DNA of 64,000 nt from positions 33,932 to 97,931 of the forward strand of contig CALFXE010000090.1 of assembly GCA_937927845.1 (NCBI GenBank). The letters are read 5' to 3'. The first letter of the stretch is position 1. Each line of letters begins with the position of its first letter. A program made the translations under genes and the position numbers. The DNA comes from an uncultured Paludibacter sp. Its GTDB lineage: Bacteria; Bacteroidota; Bacteroidia; Bacteroidales; Paludibacteraceae. The notes below the pieces were generated by a model, which did no database searches, was not told the DNA's origin, and saw only the letters and a program-made list of their open reading frames with translations. Positions 34,664 to 44,372 of the stretch are shown here, in pieces.

Positions 34664-37600
34664 ATGAGTTCGTTCGTTCATCTTCATGTACATTCCCATT
34701 TTTCAGTTTTAGACGGCATGTCATCTATACCCGATTTGGTTGAGAAATCAATTGCAAGTGGTATGAATGCGGTTGCACTTACCGATCATGGAAATATGTT
34801 TGGCGTGAAAGAATTTTATAATTATGTAAATAAACGCAATAGTAAAGTCCTGAAAGAAATTGCCCAACTCAAAGATAAACTTAATAAAACAGACATTTCT
34901 GAAGATGAAAAGATTTCAATCAATAATACAATATCTGATTTAGAGAAGAAAGTTTTCAAACCTATTTTAGGTTGCGAAGCCTATGTTGCCAGAAGAAGTC
35001 GGCACTTAAAAGATAAGGATGTTGTTGATGACCGCAGCGGATATCATCTTGTGTTGTTAGCTAAAAATAAAAAAGGGTATCAAAATCTTTGTAAATTAGT
35101 ATCGATAGGATGGATGGAAGGTTTTTATTATCGCCCACGTATCGACCATGAGATATTGGAAAAATATAGCGAAGGAATAATCGCATCTTCTGCCTGTTTG
35201 GGTGGTGAAATTCATAAAAAGGTAGAGAAAGGCAATTTGCAAGAAGCTGAAGAAGCTGTTTTGTGGTACAAAAAGGTTTTTGGAGATGATTTTTATATCG
35301 AACTTCAGTTGCACAAAACCGACAAGCCAAATGCGGACACTACCACATACGAAAAGCAAAAACTACAAAATGTAGAACTGATAAAATTAGCGAGGAAAAC
35401 AAACACCAAACTTGTTGCGACTAATGATGTCCATTTTGTTGAGGAAGAACATGGTGAAGCTCATGAACGCTTGATTTGTCTTAGTACGGGTAAAGACTTA
35501 GACGACCTTACCCGTATGCGCTATACAAAACAGGAATATCTGAAAACACCCGAACAAATGCAGGAAATATTCAGCGATTTACCTGAGGCTTTGGAAAATA
35601 CTGTCGAAATTGCAAATAAGGTAGAGCATTATAATATCGATTCTCAGCCTATGATGCCGATATTTCCAATTCCGGAAGATTTTGCAACAGAGGAGACTTA
35701 TCGTTTGCAGTATAATGAAGAAGTGTTACGTGAGGAATTTGGTGATGCTTTCGATAGGGTAGGAGGTTATGACAAAGCAATTCGTATAAAATTAGAGGCT
35801 GATTATCTGAGAAAAATCACTCTTCAGGGAGCAACAAAACGCTATGGAGAAGTTCTTAATGAAGAAACCGCTGAACGTATTGACTTCGAACTTAATGTAA
35901 TGAAATCAATGGGTTATCCGGGTTATTTCCTTATTGTTCAGGACTTTATTAATGCTGCAAGGGAAATGGGCGTTTCAGTCGGACCGGGACGAGGATCGGC
36001 AGCGGGTTCAGTAGTAGCTTATTGCCTGCGCATAACAGATATAGACCCGTTGAAATATGACTTGCTGTTTGAGCGTTTCCTTAATCCCGATCGTATTTCC
36101 ATGCCCGATATCGATATAGACTTTGATGATGATGGTCGCGGACAGGTTTTGCGTTGGGTAAAAGAAAAATACGGAAAAGAACGAGTTGCACATATTATTA
36201 CTTATGGTACAATGGCGACCAAATCGGCGATAAAAGATGTGGCACGTGTTCAAAAACTTCCTTTGTCCGAAGCTGAAAGATTAACAAAACTGATTCCTGA
36301 TAAACTGCCCGATAATGGGGGTAGCAAACCTCTAAAAGTAAATATTGCAAACTGTGTTAAGTATGTACCCGAACTACAGATTGCAAGAAATTCATACGAC
36401 CAAAACCTGTCGAGTACCTTGAAATATGCTGAAATGCTTGAGGGGACTGTTCGGCAAACGGGTGTACATGCCTGTGGAGTTATTATCGGGGCTGATGATC
36501 TGACAAACTCAATCCCATTGAGCACGGCAACCGACAAGGAAACTAATGAGGAAATTTTAGTTACACAATTCGAGGGGTCGGTTATTGAAGAAGTAGGTTT
36601 GATAAAAATGGACTTCTTAGGTCTGAAAACCCTTTCTATCATTAAAGAGGCATTGTCAAACATCAAGAAAACAAAAGGTGTCAATATCGATATTGATGCT
36701 ATTCCTATGGATGATAAAAAAACCTATGAGCTTTTCAGTAGAGGTTTAACCGTTGGTACATTCCAATTTGAGTCGCATGGTATGCAGAAGTATTTAAAAG
36801 AACTTCAGCCAACAAAATTCGAAGACCTCATTGCCATGAATGCCCTGTATCGTCCCGGTCCGATGCAATATATCCCGCAGTTTATCAACAGAAAGCATGG
36901 TCGCGAGCAAATTGATTATCACTTTCCTGAAATGGAAAACAGGCTGAAAGAAACCTATGGCATTACTGTTTATCAGGAGCAGGTCATGTTACTTAGTCGT
37001 GATTTAGCAGGCTTTACACGTGGTCAGTCGGACGAGCTTCGTAAGGCTATGGGGAAGAAATTAGTGGATAAAATGGAGGCTCTCCACGTAAAATTCATGG
37101 ATGGTTGCAAAAAAAATGGTTTTGGTCCGGAGGCTAAGCTCCAACAAATCTGGGCTGACTGGGCTGAGTTTGCTAAATATGCTTTCAATAAATCTCATGC
37201 TACCTGTTATTCGTGGATTGCTTATCAAACTGCGTATCTTAAAGCTAATTATCCCGCTGAGTTTATGGCTGCCAACTTAACTCGTAATAAGGATGATATT
37301 ACTGAAGTTGGTAAGTTTATGGATGAATGTCGCAATCTTGGAATGAATGTTTTGGGTCCGGATGTGAATGAGAGCGATTTAACTTTTACTGTCAACAAAG
37401 ACGGAAATATTCGATTCGGACTTGGCGGTATAAAAGGAGTTGGAGAAGGGGCTGTGGAAGCGATTGTTATAGAAAGAAATAAAAACGGCAGATTTAGAGG
37501 GATATATGACTTTGTCGAAAGAGTTAATCTAACCGCTTGCAATAAAAAAACAATTGAAAGTCTCGTTCTGGCAGGCGCTTTCGATGGATTTGAAGATATT

Positions 37601-38461
37601 AAAAGAGAGCAATTTTTCGTTGAGAATAAAAAGGGAGAAATTGTTATCGAAAGTATAATCAGGTATGGTAATATGTATCAGGCAGATATGTCTACAAATC
37701 AGAATTCTTTATTTGGCGATGCTTTGTCGGTTGATATTGTAAAACCTGAAGTGCCTTTTACGCCCGACTGGTCGCCTCTCGAAAAACTTAATAAAGAAAG
37801 AGAATATATCGGAATGTATTTATCAGCACATCCTTTGGACGATTATGAATTTGAGATTAAGCATATTTGTAATACTACTACTGCTGATTTGCAAGACCTT
37901 ATGCCTTTAATGGGGAAATCGGTGAAAATTGGAGGCATGGTAACAAATATTCGTCATGGCACTTCAAAAAACGGTAATCCATATGGGATATTCACTTTAG
38001 AAGATTATGAAGGAGCTTTTGAATTTGCATTATTTGGTAACAATTACGTAGAATATAGCAAATACATGATTAAAGATTTGTACTTATTAATAAATGCAAT
38101 TGTGCAACCTAAAGGTGCTGATTATAAATATAAAACTACTCCAGATCCTAATGCTCCGGTAGTACCGGAAATTAAAATTCAGAAGATAGAAATTTTAAAT
38201 GAAGTAAAGGATAAGTTAGTAAACAAGCTCAATATTACAATCCCTCTTGAAGAACTCGATGATGAAATCGCCTTGGATATGAGCGATATGGTTTTGCAGA
38301 ATAAAGGGAATATCAATGTTTATTTTGAAGTGTTTGATAGGATTACACAGCAAAAAGTGAAATTATTTGCCCGTCAATGCAGGGTTAAAATGAATAAAGA
38401 TTTTTATAATTTACTGAAGAAATATAAAGACGAAGAAAAGTTAGATTTTGACATTAAATAA
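34664..38461 (+). CDS. dnaE: DNA polymerase III subunit alpha
   Basis: 1265 residues, usual for Bacteroidota DnaE1. It is the main replicative polymerase. The N-terminal PHP domain begins FVHLHVHSHFSVLDG with the metal-binding histidines. The palm has GPGRGSAAGSVVAYCL and MPDIDIDFDDDGR with the catalytic aspartates (near 480). The fingers, the tandem HhH region and an OB-fold (GGMVTNIRHGTSKNGNPYG, near 1085-1105) follow. trxA lies 124 bp downstream on the same strand. Confidence 0.97.
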   Translation: MSSFVHLHVHSHFSVLDGMSSIPDLVEKSIASGMNAVALTDHGNMFGVKEFYNYVNKRNSKVLKEIAQLKDKLNKTDISEDEKISINNTISDLEKKVFKPILGCEAYVARRSRHLKDKDVVDDRSGYHLVLLAKNKKGYQNLCKLVSIGWMEGFYYRPRIDHEILEKYSEGIIASSACLGGEIHKKVEKGNLQEAEEAVLWYKKVFGDDFYIELQLHKTDKPNADTTTYEKQKLQNVELIKLARKTNTKLVATNDVHFVEEEHGEAHERLICLSTGKDLDDLTRMRYTKQEYLKTPEQMQEIFSDLPEALENTVEIANKVEHYNIDSQPMMPIFPIPEDFATEETYRLQYNEEVLREEFGDAFDRVGGYDKAIRIKLEADYLRKITLQGATKRYGEVLNEETAERIDFELNVMKSMGYPGYFLIVQDFINAAREMGVSVGPGRGSAAGSVVAYCLRITDIDPLKYDLLFERFLNPDRISMPDIDIDFDDDGRGQVLRWVKEKYGKERVAHIITYGTMATKSAIKDVARVQKLPLSEAERLTKLIPDKLPDNGGSKPLKVNIANCVKYVPELQIARNSYDQNLSSTLKYAEMLEGTVRQTGVHACGVIIGADDLTNSIPLSTATDKETNEEILVTQFEGSVIEEVGLIKMDFLGLKTLSIIKEALSNIKKTKGVNIDIDAIPMDDKKTYELFSRGLTVGTFQFESHGMQKYLKELQPTKFEDLIAMNALYRPGPMQYIPQFINRKHGREQIDYHFPEMENRLKETYGITVYQEQVMLLSRDLAGFTRGQSDELRKAMGKKLVDKMEALHVKFMDGCKKNGFGPEAKLQQIWADWAEFAKYAFNKSHATCYSWIAYQTAYLKANYPAEFMAANLTRNKDDITEVGKFMDECRNLGMNVLGPDVNESDLTFTVNKDGNIRFGLGGIKGVGEGAVEAIVIERNKNGRFRGIYDFVERVNLTACNKKTIESLVLAGAFDGFEDIKREQFFVENKKGEIVIESIIRYGNMYQADMSTNQNSLFGDALSVDIVKPEVPFTPDWSPLEKLNKEREYIGMYLSAHPLDDYEFEIKHICNTTTADLQDLMPLMGKSVKIGGMVTNIRHGTSKNGNPYGIFTLEDYEGAFEFALFGNNYVEYSKYMIKDLYLLINAIVQPKGADYKYKTTPDPNAPVVPEIKIQKIEILNEVKDKLVNKLNITIPLEELDDEIALDMSDMVLQNKGNINVYFEVFDRITQQKVKLFARQCRVKMNKDFYNLLKKYKDEEKLDFDIK

Positions 38462-38585
38462 AAGTAATAGATTTTTTCAATATGTTTATTTTTCAAATCA
38501 ATGCTTTATAATTTTATACATACAATAATTTCAATTAGTTTTGCACAGATTTTTAATATATAATTTTAATTAAACAAAATATATC

Positions 38586-38900
38586 ATGGCATTAGAATTT
38601 ACAGACAACAACATTAAAGATGTTATTAACAGCGGACAACCTGTAGTAATTGATTTCTGGGCTGAGTGGTGCGGACCTTGCAGAATGGTAGGACCAAGTA
38701 TTGAAGAATTATCAAAAGAATACGACGGCAAAGTGCAAATTGGTAAGTTAAACGTAGATGAGAATGTTGATACTCCTAACGAATATGGTATCAGAAACAT
38801 TCCAACTATTTTGTTTATCAAAAACGGTCAGATTGTTGACAAGCAAATTGGAGCAGCACCAAAATCTGTATTGGAAGCAAAAGTTAAAGCTTTACTATAA
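38586..38900 (+). CDS. trxA: Thioredoxin
   Basis: 104 residues. The redox-active site is WCGPC (C29 and C32), with the cis-proline loop in RNIPTILF. A general cytoplasmic disulfide reductant. TAGTTTTG at 38536-38543 is a likely -7 box; the -33 is weak. Its last codons overlap the convergent methyltransferase gene by 6 bp. Confidence 0.97.
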   Translation: MALEFTDNNIKDVINSGQPVVIDFWAEWCGPCRMVGPSIEELSKEYDGKVQIGKLNVDENVDTPNEYGIRNIPTILFIKNGQIVDKQIGAAPKSVLEAKVKALL

Positions 38901-39611
38901 TTTTAGATAGAAATCTTTTAACAAAGCGGAAAATTCTGTTGAATAGATATGCCTTTGTTCGGTTTCTATTTCAATCTTCGAGGTTAAAGTATCCTGATTA
39001 TTAAAGCCAAACTCTAAGAGGATACGTTTAGCTATAGAAGATGGTTTAGGGTGGACAAGAGCCATTTTGTTACAAAATAGATTTAAACTTTCAGCATATT
39101 TTACGCTTTGCATACCTTCATCGACAGGGAGAATTAAACATATTCTTCCTGTTTTTTTTAGTATCTTAATGGAACTTTCCAATAAATCTTCATGTGAAAG
39201 ATAGTCTGTGTGACGGGCTGTCGACCTTGATTTTTCAGGAGCTTTAAGAGATGATATGAAGTAAGGTGGATTTGAAACGATAAGGTCGTATTTATCAGTA
39301 GATTTATTGCAAAACGCCTGTAAAGAAGTGTGATACACATTCATCCTATCCTTCCACTTTGATGATGAGATATTGAATACAGACTGTTTAAAAGCTCCCT
39401 CATCAATATCGATTGCATCTATTTTGGCATCCGACCGCTGTGCAAGCATCAATGCAATAAGTCCGCTACCGGTTCCAATATCAAGAATATTTTCATCAGT
39501 TGCAAAAACTTCAGTCCATGCACCAAGCAACACACCATCTATTCCGACTTTCATGGCACATTGGTCGTGATATACTATAAATTGCTTAAACTTAAAATAA
39601 GGGTTGGACAT
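38895..39611 (-). CDS. trmN6: tRNA1(Val) (adenine(37)-N6)-methyltransferase family protein
   Basis: 238 residues. A Rossmann-fold methyltransferase: FKQFIVYHDQCAMKVGIDGV at the N-terminus, SAM-binding DIGTGSGLIALMLAQ, and catalytic NPPY in DLIVSNPPYF, typical of N6-adenine enzymes of the YfiC/TrmN6 group. It modifies A37 of a tRNA. It is 4 bp downstream of the hypothetical gene 39616-40245 on the same strand, and its 3' end overlaps trxA. Confidence 0.9.
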   Translation of the reverse strand: MSNPYFKFKQFIVYHDQCAMKVGIDGVLLGAWTEVFATDENILDIGTGSGLIALMLAQRSDAKIDAIDIDEGAFKQSVFNISSSKWKDRMNVYHTSLQAFCNKSTDKYDLIVSNPPYFISSLKAPEKSRSTARHTDYLSHEDLLESSIKILKKTGRICLILPVDEGMQSVKYAESLNLFCNKMALVHPKPSSIAKRILLEFGFNNQDTLTSKIEIETEQRHIYSTEFSALLKDFYLKL

Positions 39612-39615
39612 AGAG

Positions 39616-40245
39616 TTATCTGCGTTGCTGCCTGTTTGATTGCTCGGATGAAGGTCGTCTTGTTTCAGGCGTTGTTCTTTGAACCGAAGGAGTTTGTGAT
39701 GGTCGAACTACCCTCTGATCAGGTGTTACAGGCGTACGTCTTTGTTGTAATGATGGTTGAACACCCTGCCGCTCAGAAGGAATTACTCTTCTTTCGGAAG
39801 GCACAGTTCTATTTTCAGAAGGATTATAAACACGTTGTTCATTCGGATTAACTCTACGAATTCCGTTATTTGAAGGGTTTGAAGAAGGATTTGAAGGATT
39901 TATACGTGTGCCTGAGGGATATCGTTCATATCGTTTATCTTGAAGTCTGTTATACTGATCGTGCGTTAACACCTCACGAATTTCCGCATCCTTATTTTTT
40001 ACCCTTTCGAGAGCCTGACTCCGAGAATTAGACACTTGTCGGTTGCGGGCATGTTTCAGATTTATCTCATATACAGCCTGAGTTTGCTCAGAATTAAGAT
40101 TTAATTCACTCTGCATTTTCTTCGTTTGCAATTCAGCCTCTTGTTCCGGAGTACGAGAAGGAGCTGTTGCATTTTCTTGCATTAAATTATCAGGACTTAA
40201 TTCAAAGCAAAAAGCAAAAAATAATATAAGAGTAAAAAATCTCAT
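39616..40245 (-). CDS. Exported protein with helical core and P/R/Q/S-rich tail
   Basis: 209 residues, family not certain. A signal peptide (FFTLILFFAFCFEL) is followed by a helical region (about 32-105, TPEQEAELQTKKMQSELNLN) that resembles the DUF4890/Spy-like periplasmic folds, with YEINLKHARNR and VLTHDQYNRLQ. From about 112 on it is low complexity, with repeated SNPSNN, NPSEN, VPSERRV, IPSERQ and many R, P, Q and S. It could be a periplasmic stress or metal-sensing chaperone-like protein, or bind the cell wall through the basic tail. It lies 4 bp before trmN6. Confidence 0.7.
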   Translation of the reverse strand: MRFFTLILFFAFCFELSPDNLMQENATAPSRTPEQEAELQTKKMQSELNLNSEQTQAVYEINLKHARNRQVSNSRSQALERVKNKDAEIREVLTHDQYNRLQDKRYERYPSGTRINPSNPSSNPSNNGIRRVNPNEQRVYNPSENRTVPSERRVIPSERQGVQPSLQQRRTPVTPDQRVVRPSQTPSVQRTTPETRRPSSEQSNRQQRR

Positions 40246-40390
40246 TATAAAATAGATACGGTTTTAATCACTAAAACATTTGTTATTAAAATTTTGCAAG
40301 CGTTAAAGTGCATCAATCTTTGTGCCATAAATCACTACAACAAAAAATGATATTACTACAGATGAATTGGTGCTCTGCACCTTGAACTAT

Positions 40391-41158
40391 CTATTTTTTA
40401 AAGTTTCTCAACTTTATATTTGTAAGTACTTTTTTGGTATGAAGGGAAAAATCACCATTGAGAATCCAACCAAAATAGCCGGTGTCGGTTAACAAAATAT
40501 CTGTAACTTTTTGTCCTTTATATTTACCGAAATTAAAGACTTCCTCGCCTTTTTCATTGTAAACTATTCGCCCTGCGAAATCTACATTATTGGTTTGAGT
40601 AGTATATTTTGATAGAAATTCAATATCGTTGGGTAAATCATTATACATATCCAACTGAGCTTGAAGTATTTCGTATGTTGCCATAGTATCGACTGAAGCA
40701 TCATGGGCACCATCAAGGTCTTTGTCGCAATAAAACTTATATGCAGCCGACAAAGTCCTTTGTTCTTTTTTATGGAAGATTACCTGTACATCAACAAACT
40801 TGCGTTTCGATAGATCTATATCCGATCCGGCACGTAGTAATTCTTCTGCAAGAAGGGGAATATCAAACTTATTCGAGTTGTAACCGGCAATATCACAGCC
40901 TTCAAAATCTTTAATAATCTCAGCAGCAACCTGTTTAAAGGTTGGACAACCGACAACTGCTTCATTGGTTATTTTATGAATTGCAGTTGATTCAGGTGGA
41001 ATTGGCATCTCAGGATTAATCAAAAAACTTTTAGATTCTTCTTTACCGTTTGGATAAATTTTATGATATGCAATCTGAACAATTCGATCGGTAACGATAT
41101 TTATACCTGTTGTCTCTAAATCAAAAAAAACAATAGGATTTTTTAAATTTAACTTCAT
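40391..41158 (-). CDS. DnaQ-family 3'-5' exonuclease
   Basis: 255 residues. A DEDDh exonuclease: FFDLETTG holds the first Asp-Glu, IAGYNSNKFDIPLL the middle Asp, and GAHDASVDTMATYEIL the His-Asp end motif. A C-terminal module (EEVFNFGKYKGQKV to DFSLHTKKVLTNIK) is common to Bacteroidota versions. It could be the proofreading epsilon activity; its position 44 bp from dnaN and near dnaE fits this. A repair exonuclease is the alternative. Confidence 0.9.
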   Translation of the reverse strand: MKLNLKNPIVFFDLETTGINIVTDRIVQIAYHKIYPNGKEESKSFLINPEMPIPPESTAIHKITNEAVVGCPTFKQVAAEIIKDFEGCDIAGYNSNKFDIPLLAEELLRAGSDIDLSKRKFVDVQVIFHKKEQRTLSAAYKFYCDKDLDGAHDASVDTMATYEILQAQLDMYNDLPNDIEFLSKYTTQTNNVDFAGRIVYNEKGEEVFNFGKYKGQKVTDILLTDTGYFGWILNGDFSLHTKKVLTNIKLRNFKK

Positions 41159-41202
41159 CTTATTATGTCTTTATTCAACCCACGAAATAATCTTGGAGGC
41201 TT

Positions 41203-42387
41203 TTAATCATTTAGGAGCATTGGCATCAGCAACATCAGAACATCCTCATTCTCTTCGTTTTGCATTGGTAACAGAATTCCTGCACGAGACGGATCAATCA
41301 GTTCGAGCATTATATCATCAGAACCCAGATTGCTGACCATTTCTATTAAAAATGCAGATTTAAATCCGATTTTTATCGGTTCATCTGAGTATTGGCAATT
41401 GATAGTTTCTTCTGCAGAGATAGAAAAATCTATATCCTGAGCAGAGATTATAATTTGATTTTCAATTATTTGCAGTTTTATAAGATTGCTTGCCTGATTG
41501 GAGAAAACCGATACTCTTTTTAGAGCATTTAAAAGACTGATCCTGTCGACTATGACCTTAAACGGACTTTCTTTAGGTATAACACCTCTGTAATTTGGAT
41601 ATCGTCCTTCAACCTGACGACAAATCATCGTATAGTTGGAAAGAGTAAAATGTACATTTTTTTTATCGAATTTGATAGTTACCTCACCACTTTCCTTAGG
41701 TAGTATGTTTTTCAACAGGTTAGATGGCTTTTTGGGTAAAATGAAAGTTTCGCGTTCCTCTGCTTCGGGAGTTTCATTATTTTCTTCTTCAACTTCAACT
41801 GCATCTTTAAAGAAGTTTGTTGATGTATAAGAAGTTTTAAACCTCACTAACTTATGAGCATCAGTAGCCACAAGAGTTAATCCTTCTTCTTTTGCTATAT
41901 CGAAGAAAATACCATTCATCACAGGGCGTAATTCATCATCGGCTGTACAGAAAAGGGTTTTGTTTATACCTGCATTTAATGAATTTACAGGCATGATGAA
42001 CTCTTTGGTATCATCTTGTAACTCAGGCAAACGAGGATACTCATCTCCATTCTGACCAATGAAATTATAAACTCCATTTGCTGAAGTTATAACCATTGAC
42101 AAATTAGAATCATTAATAGTGAAAGTTAGCGGCTGGTCAGAAAACTCACGCAAAGTCTCTAATAACAAACGTGATGAAACAGCAACTATACCTGAACCTT
42201 CAACTTCGTCAACTTCCATCGATGTTATTAAAGTAGTTTCTGTATCAGATGCAGTCATTGTCAGTTTCTGCCCTTCTAATTTAAACAAGAAATTATCTAA
42301 TATGGGTAGTGAGTTCTTAGTGTTTATAACTCTACTAATAGCTTGAAGATGACTCAATAAAGTTGTGCTTGATGCAATGAATTTCAT
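41203..42387 (-). CDS. dnaN: DNA polymerase III beta subunit (sliding clamp)
   Basis: 394 residues, three repeated clamp domains (MKFIASSTTLLSHLQAISRV at the N-terminus, GQNGDEYPRLPELQDD, RQVEGRYPNYRGVIP). It forms the ring holding polymerase on DNA. It is about 20 residues longer than most because of an acidic insert (EVEEENNETPEAEEREE-type, near 195). TACATTTG on the minus strand (42425-42432) is a likely -7 box. The clamp, the DnaQ-like exonuclease and dnaE lie within 8 kb, away from any dnaA gene seen here. Confidence 0.97.
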   Translation of the reverse strand: MKFIASSTTLLSHLQAISRVINTKNSLPILDNFLFKLEGQKLTMTASDTETTLITSMEVDEVEGSGIVAVSSRLLLETLREFSDQPLTFTINDSNLSMVITSANGVYNFIGQNGDEYPRLPELQDDTKEFIMPVNSLNAGINKTLFCTADDELRPVMNGIFFDIAKEEGLTLVATDAHKLVRFKTSYTSTNFFKDAVEVEEENNETPEAEERETFILPKKPSNLLKNILPKESGEVTIKFDKKNVHFTLSNYTMICRQVEGRYPNYRGVIPKESPFKVIVDRISLLNALKRVSVFSNQASNLIKLQIIENQIIISAQDIDFSISAEETINCQYSDEPIKIGFKSAFLIEMVSNLGSDDIMLELIDPSRAGILLPMQNEENEDVLMLLMPMLLND

Positions 42388-42446
42388 ATGACGTAAATAT
42401 TAATCAGGATTTCTAATAAAGTAGCAAATGTAAGAAAAATTTCTAT

Positions 42447-42488
42447 AATAAAAAACGATGTGTGTATTTTTATCATTCACACATCGTT
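42447..42488 (-). terminator. Rho-independent terminator after argC
   Basis: A perfect 11-bp stem AACGATGTGTG / CACACATCGTT (42478-42488 and 42454-42464) with a 13-base loop. Read on the minus strand it is followed by TTTTTTATT. It ends transcription coming from argC, 83 bp upstream, before dnaN. Confidence 0.85.
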
Positions 42489-42570
42489 AAAAATTATTTA
42501 AGTACTAATAAGGTTTTTAAATCAGAAACTTACCTTTGCAATTTTAATAGCATCAACTATACTTGAAATA

Positions 42571-43545
42571 TTAAAAACCTGTTGATTTTAGATTTAAACC
42601 TATTTTTTCATCTAATCCAAACATCAGATTCATGTTTTGAACTGCCTGTCCTGATGCGCCTTTGAGTAGATTGTCGGTCATAGATACAATAAGCAGTTTG
42701 TCGTCATGTTTTTCGAGATAAATAATTGCCTTATTCGTATTCACAACTTGCTTTAAATCCGGATTCTGATCGGTAACAAAAGTGAAAGCCGCATCTTTAT
42801 AAAAATTGCGATAAAGAATGTAAGCATCTTCAAGACTCAAATCACATTTAGTATATGAGGTAACATAAATACCACGTGTAAAATTACCTCTCACAGGAAT
42901 AAAATTCAGCTTACCGGCATAATCCTCCTGAAGTTGTGTAAGCGATTGATTTATTTCTTGCAAATGACGATGTTTAAAAGCCTGATAAATAGATATATTG
43001 TTATTTCTCCAACTGAAATGAGATGTTGCCGAAGGCTTTACACCTGCGCCTGTAGAACCGGTAATCGCATTCACATGAATCTCATCTTTTAACAAACCAT
43101 GAGCAGCTAAGGGTAACAAAGCAACCTGAATGGCAGTCGCAAAACAACCCGGATTTGCAATATGGTTTGCTTTTATGATTTCATCTCGATTTAATTCAGG
43201 TAGACCGTAAATAAAATCATGCTCTGTACTTTTTGCACGATAATCAGTAGATAAATCAATGATTTTTACGTTTTGAGGTATGTCATTCGCTTCGACAAAC
43301 TTTTTACTGTCACCATGTGCAGAACATAAAAACAAAGCATCAACTTGATTAAGAGGTAAATCAGAGGTGAAAATCAGATCAGTTTCGCCAATTAATCCGC
43401 TGTGAACTTGAGTGATAGGATTGCCGGCATTACTGCTGCTGTTTACAAACACTATCTCAACATTAGGATGATTAATTAAAATACGGAGTAACTCTCCGGC
43501 TGTATATCCTGCGCCTCCAATAACGCCAATTTTTATTTTTTGCAT
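42571..43545 (-). CDS. argC: N-acetyl/N-succinyl-gamma-glutamyl-phosphate reductase
   Basis: 324 residues. Reduces N-acyl-glutamyl phosphate to the semialdehyde with NADPH in arginine synthesis; in Bacteroidota the acyl group is probably succinyl. N-terminal GVIGGAGYTAGELLRIL is the nucleotide-binding loop, NPGCFATAIQVALLPL holds the active-site Cys, and VRGNFTRGIYVTSY follows. It is about 40 kb from argR-GNAT-argG, whereas in Bacteroides these genes are adjacent. TAACTTTG on the minus strand (43575-43582) is a possible -7 box, and ATGCAAAGT/ACTTTGCAT (43572-43580, 43612-43620) form an inverted pair there. Confidence 0.95.
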   Translation of the reverse strand: MQKIKIGVIGGAGYTAGELLRILINHPNVEIVFVNSSSNAGNPITQVHSGLIGETDLIFTSDLPLNQVDALFLCSAHGDSKKFVEANDIPQNVKIIDLSTDYRAKSTEHDFIYGLPELNRDEIIKANHIANPGCFATAIQVALLPLAAHGLLKDEIHVNAITGSTGAGVKPSATSHFSWRNNNISIYQAFKHRHLQEINQSLTQLQEDYAGKLNFIPVRGNFTRGIYVTSYTKCDLSLEDAYILYRNFYKDAAFTFVTDQNPDLKQVVNTNKAIIYLEKHDDKLLIVSMTDNLLKGASGQAVQNMNLMFGLDEKIGLNLKSTGF

Positions 43546-43636
43546 GTTTATCTGTTTTTGTAGAAATTTGAATGCAAAGTTACTGAAAAATTAATTATAA
43601 CATAAAAATATACTTTGCATATATCATCCTTAAATT

Positions 43637-44314
43637 CTATTCATTCATCAAATCCGGTCTTAATCTTTTAGTTCTTTCAATAGCTTGCTCGTGATTGTAA
43701 TCGTCAATTTTTGCCTGATGACCGGAGAGCAGGATGTCGGGCACTTTCAAACCTTTATATTCAGCAGGACGGGTATAAACCGGTGGTGCTAACAAATTAT
43801 CCTGAAATGAATCCGACAAAGCAGAAGTTTCATCACTGATAACACCCGGAATAAGTCGCACTATTGCATCAGTCATCATAGCAGCAGGAATTTCACCTCC
43901 GGTAAGCACAAAATCACCTATACTAATTTCCTTCGTTATAAGATGTTCACGTATCCGATGATCTATACCTTTATAATGACCGCATAATATTATAAGATTT
44001 TGGGTGAGCGACAAACGATTAGCCAAAGGTTGACTAAACTTCTCACCATCAGGAGATGTATATATTATTTCATCGTACTCTCGCTCCGATTTAAGCTTAG
44101 AAATTATTTTATCTACCGGTTCAATCATTAACACCATCCCTGCACCAAAACCATAAGCATAATCATCCACATGGCGATGTTTGTCGGTTGCATAATCGCG
44201 TAAATTATGCACAACAATATCTACCAAACCTTTGTCTTTTGCTCTTTTGAGAATAGAGTAGTTCAACGGACTGTCAAGCAGTTCCGGTACAGCAGAAATA
44301 ATATCAATTCGCAT
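43637..44314 (-). CDS. trmD: tRNA (guanine-37-N1)-methyltransferase
   Basis: 225 residues. A SPOUT-class trefoil-knot enzyme methylating G37 of several tRNAs, which prevents frameshifting. Visible motifs are MRIDIISAVPELLDSPLNYS, DDYAYGFGAGMVLMIEPV, LILCGHYKGIDHRIREH and SIGDFVLTGGEIPAAMM. It stands alone, not in the common rpsP-rimM-trmD-rplS order. It ends 91 bp before the argC start on the same strand. Confidence 0.96.
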   Translation of the reverse strand: MRIDIISAVPELLDSPLNYSILKRAKDKGLVDIVVHNLRDYATDKHRHVDDYAYGFGAGMVLMIEPVDKIISKLKSEREYDEIIYTSPDGEKFSQPLANRLSLTQNLIILCGHYKGIDHRIREHLITKEISIGDFVLTGGEIPAAMMTDAIVRLIPGVISDETSALSDSFQDNLLAPPVYTRPAEYKGLKVPDILLSGHQAKIDDYNHEQAIERTKRLRPDLMNE

Positions 44315-44372
44315 TTTGTAAAATAAAAATGCAAATGTATGAAATTTATTTGTTTATAATACCGAAATAATA

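Noticed and set aside
36250..36684. 144-codon minus-strand frame inside dnaE
   Set aside because: The opposite strand of the conserved polymerase core; serine/threonine-rich shadow with no family.
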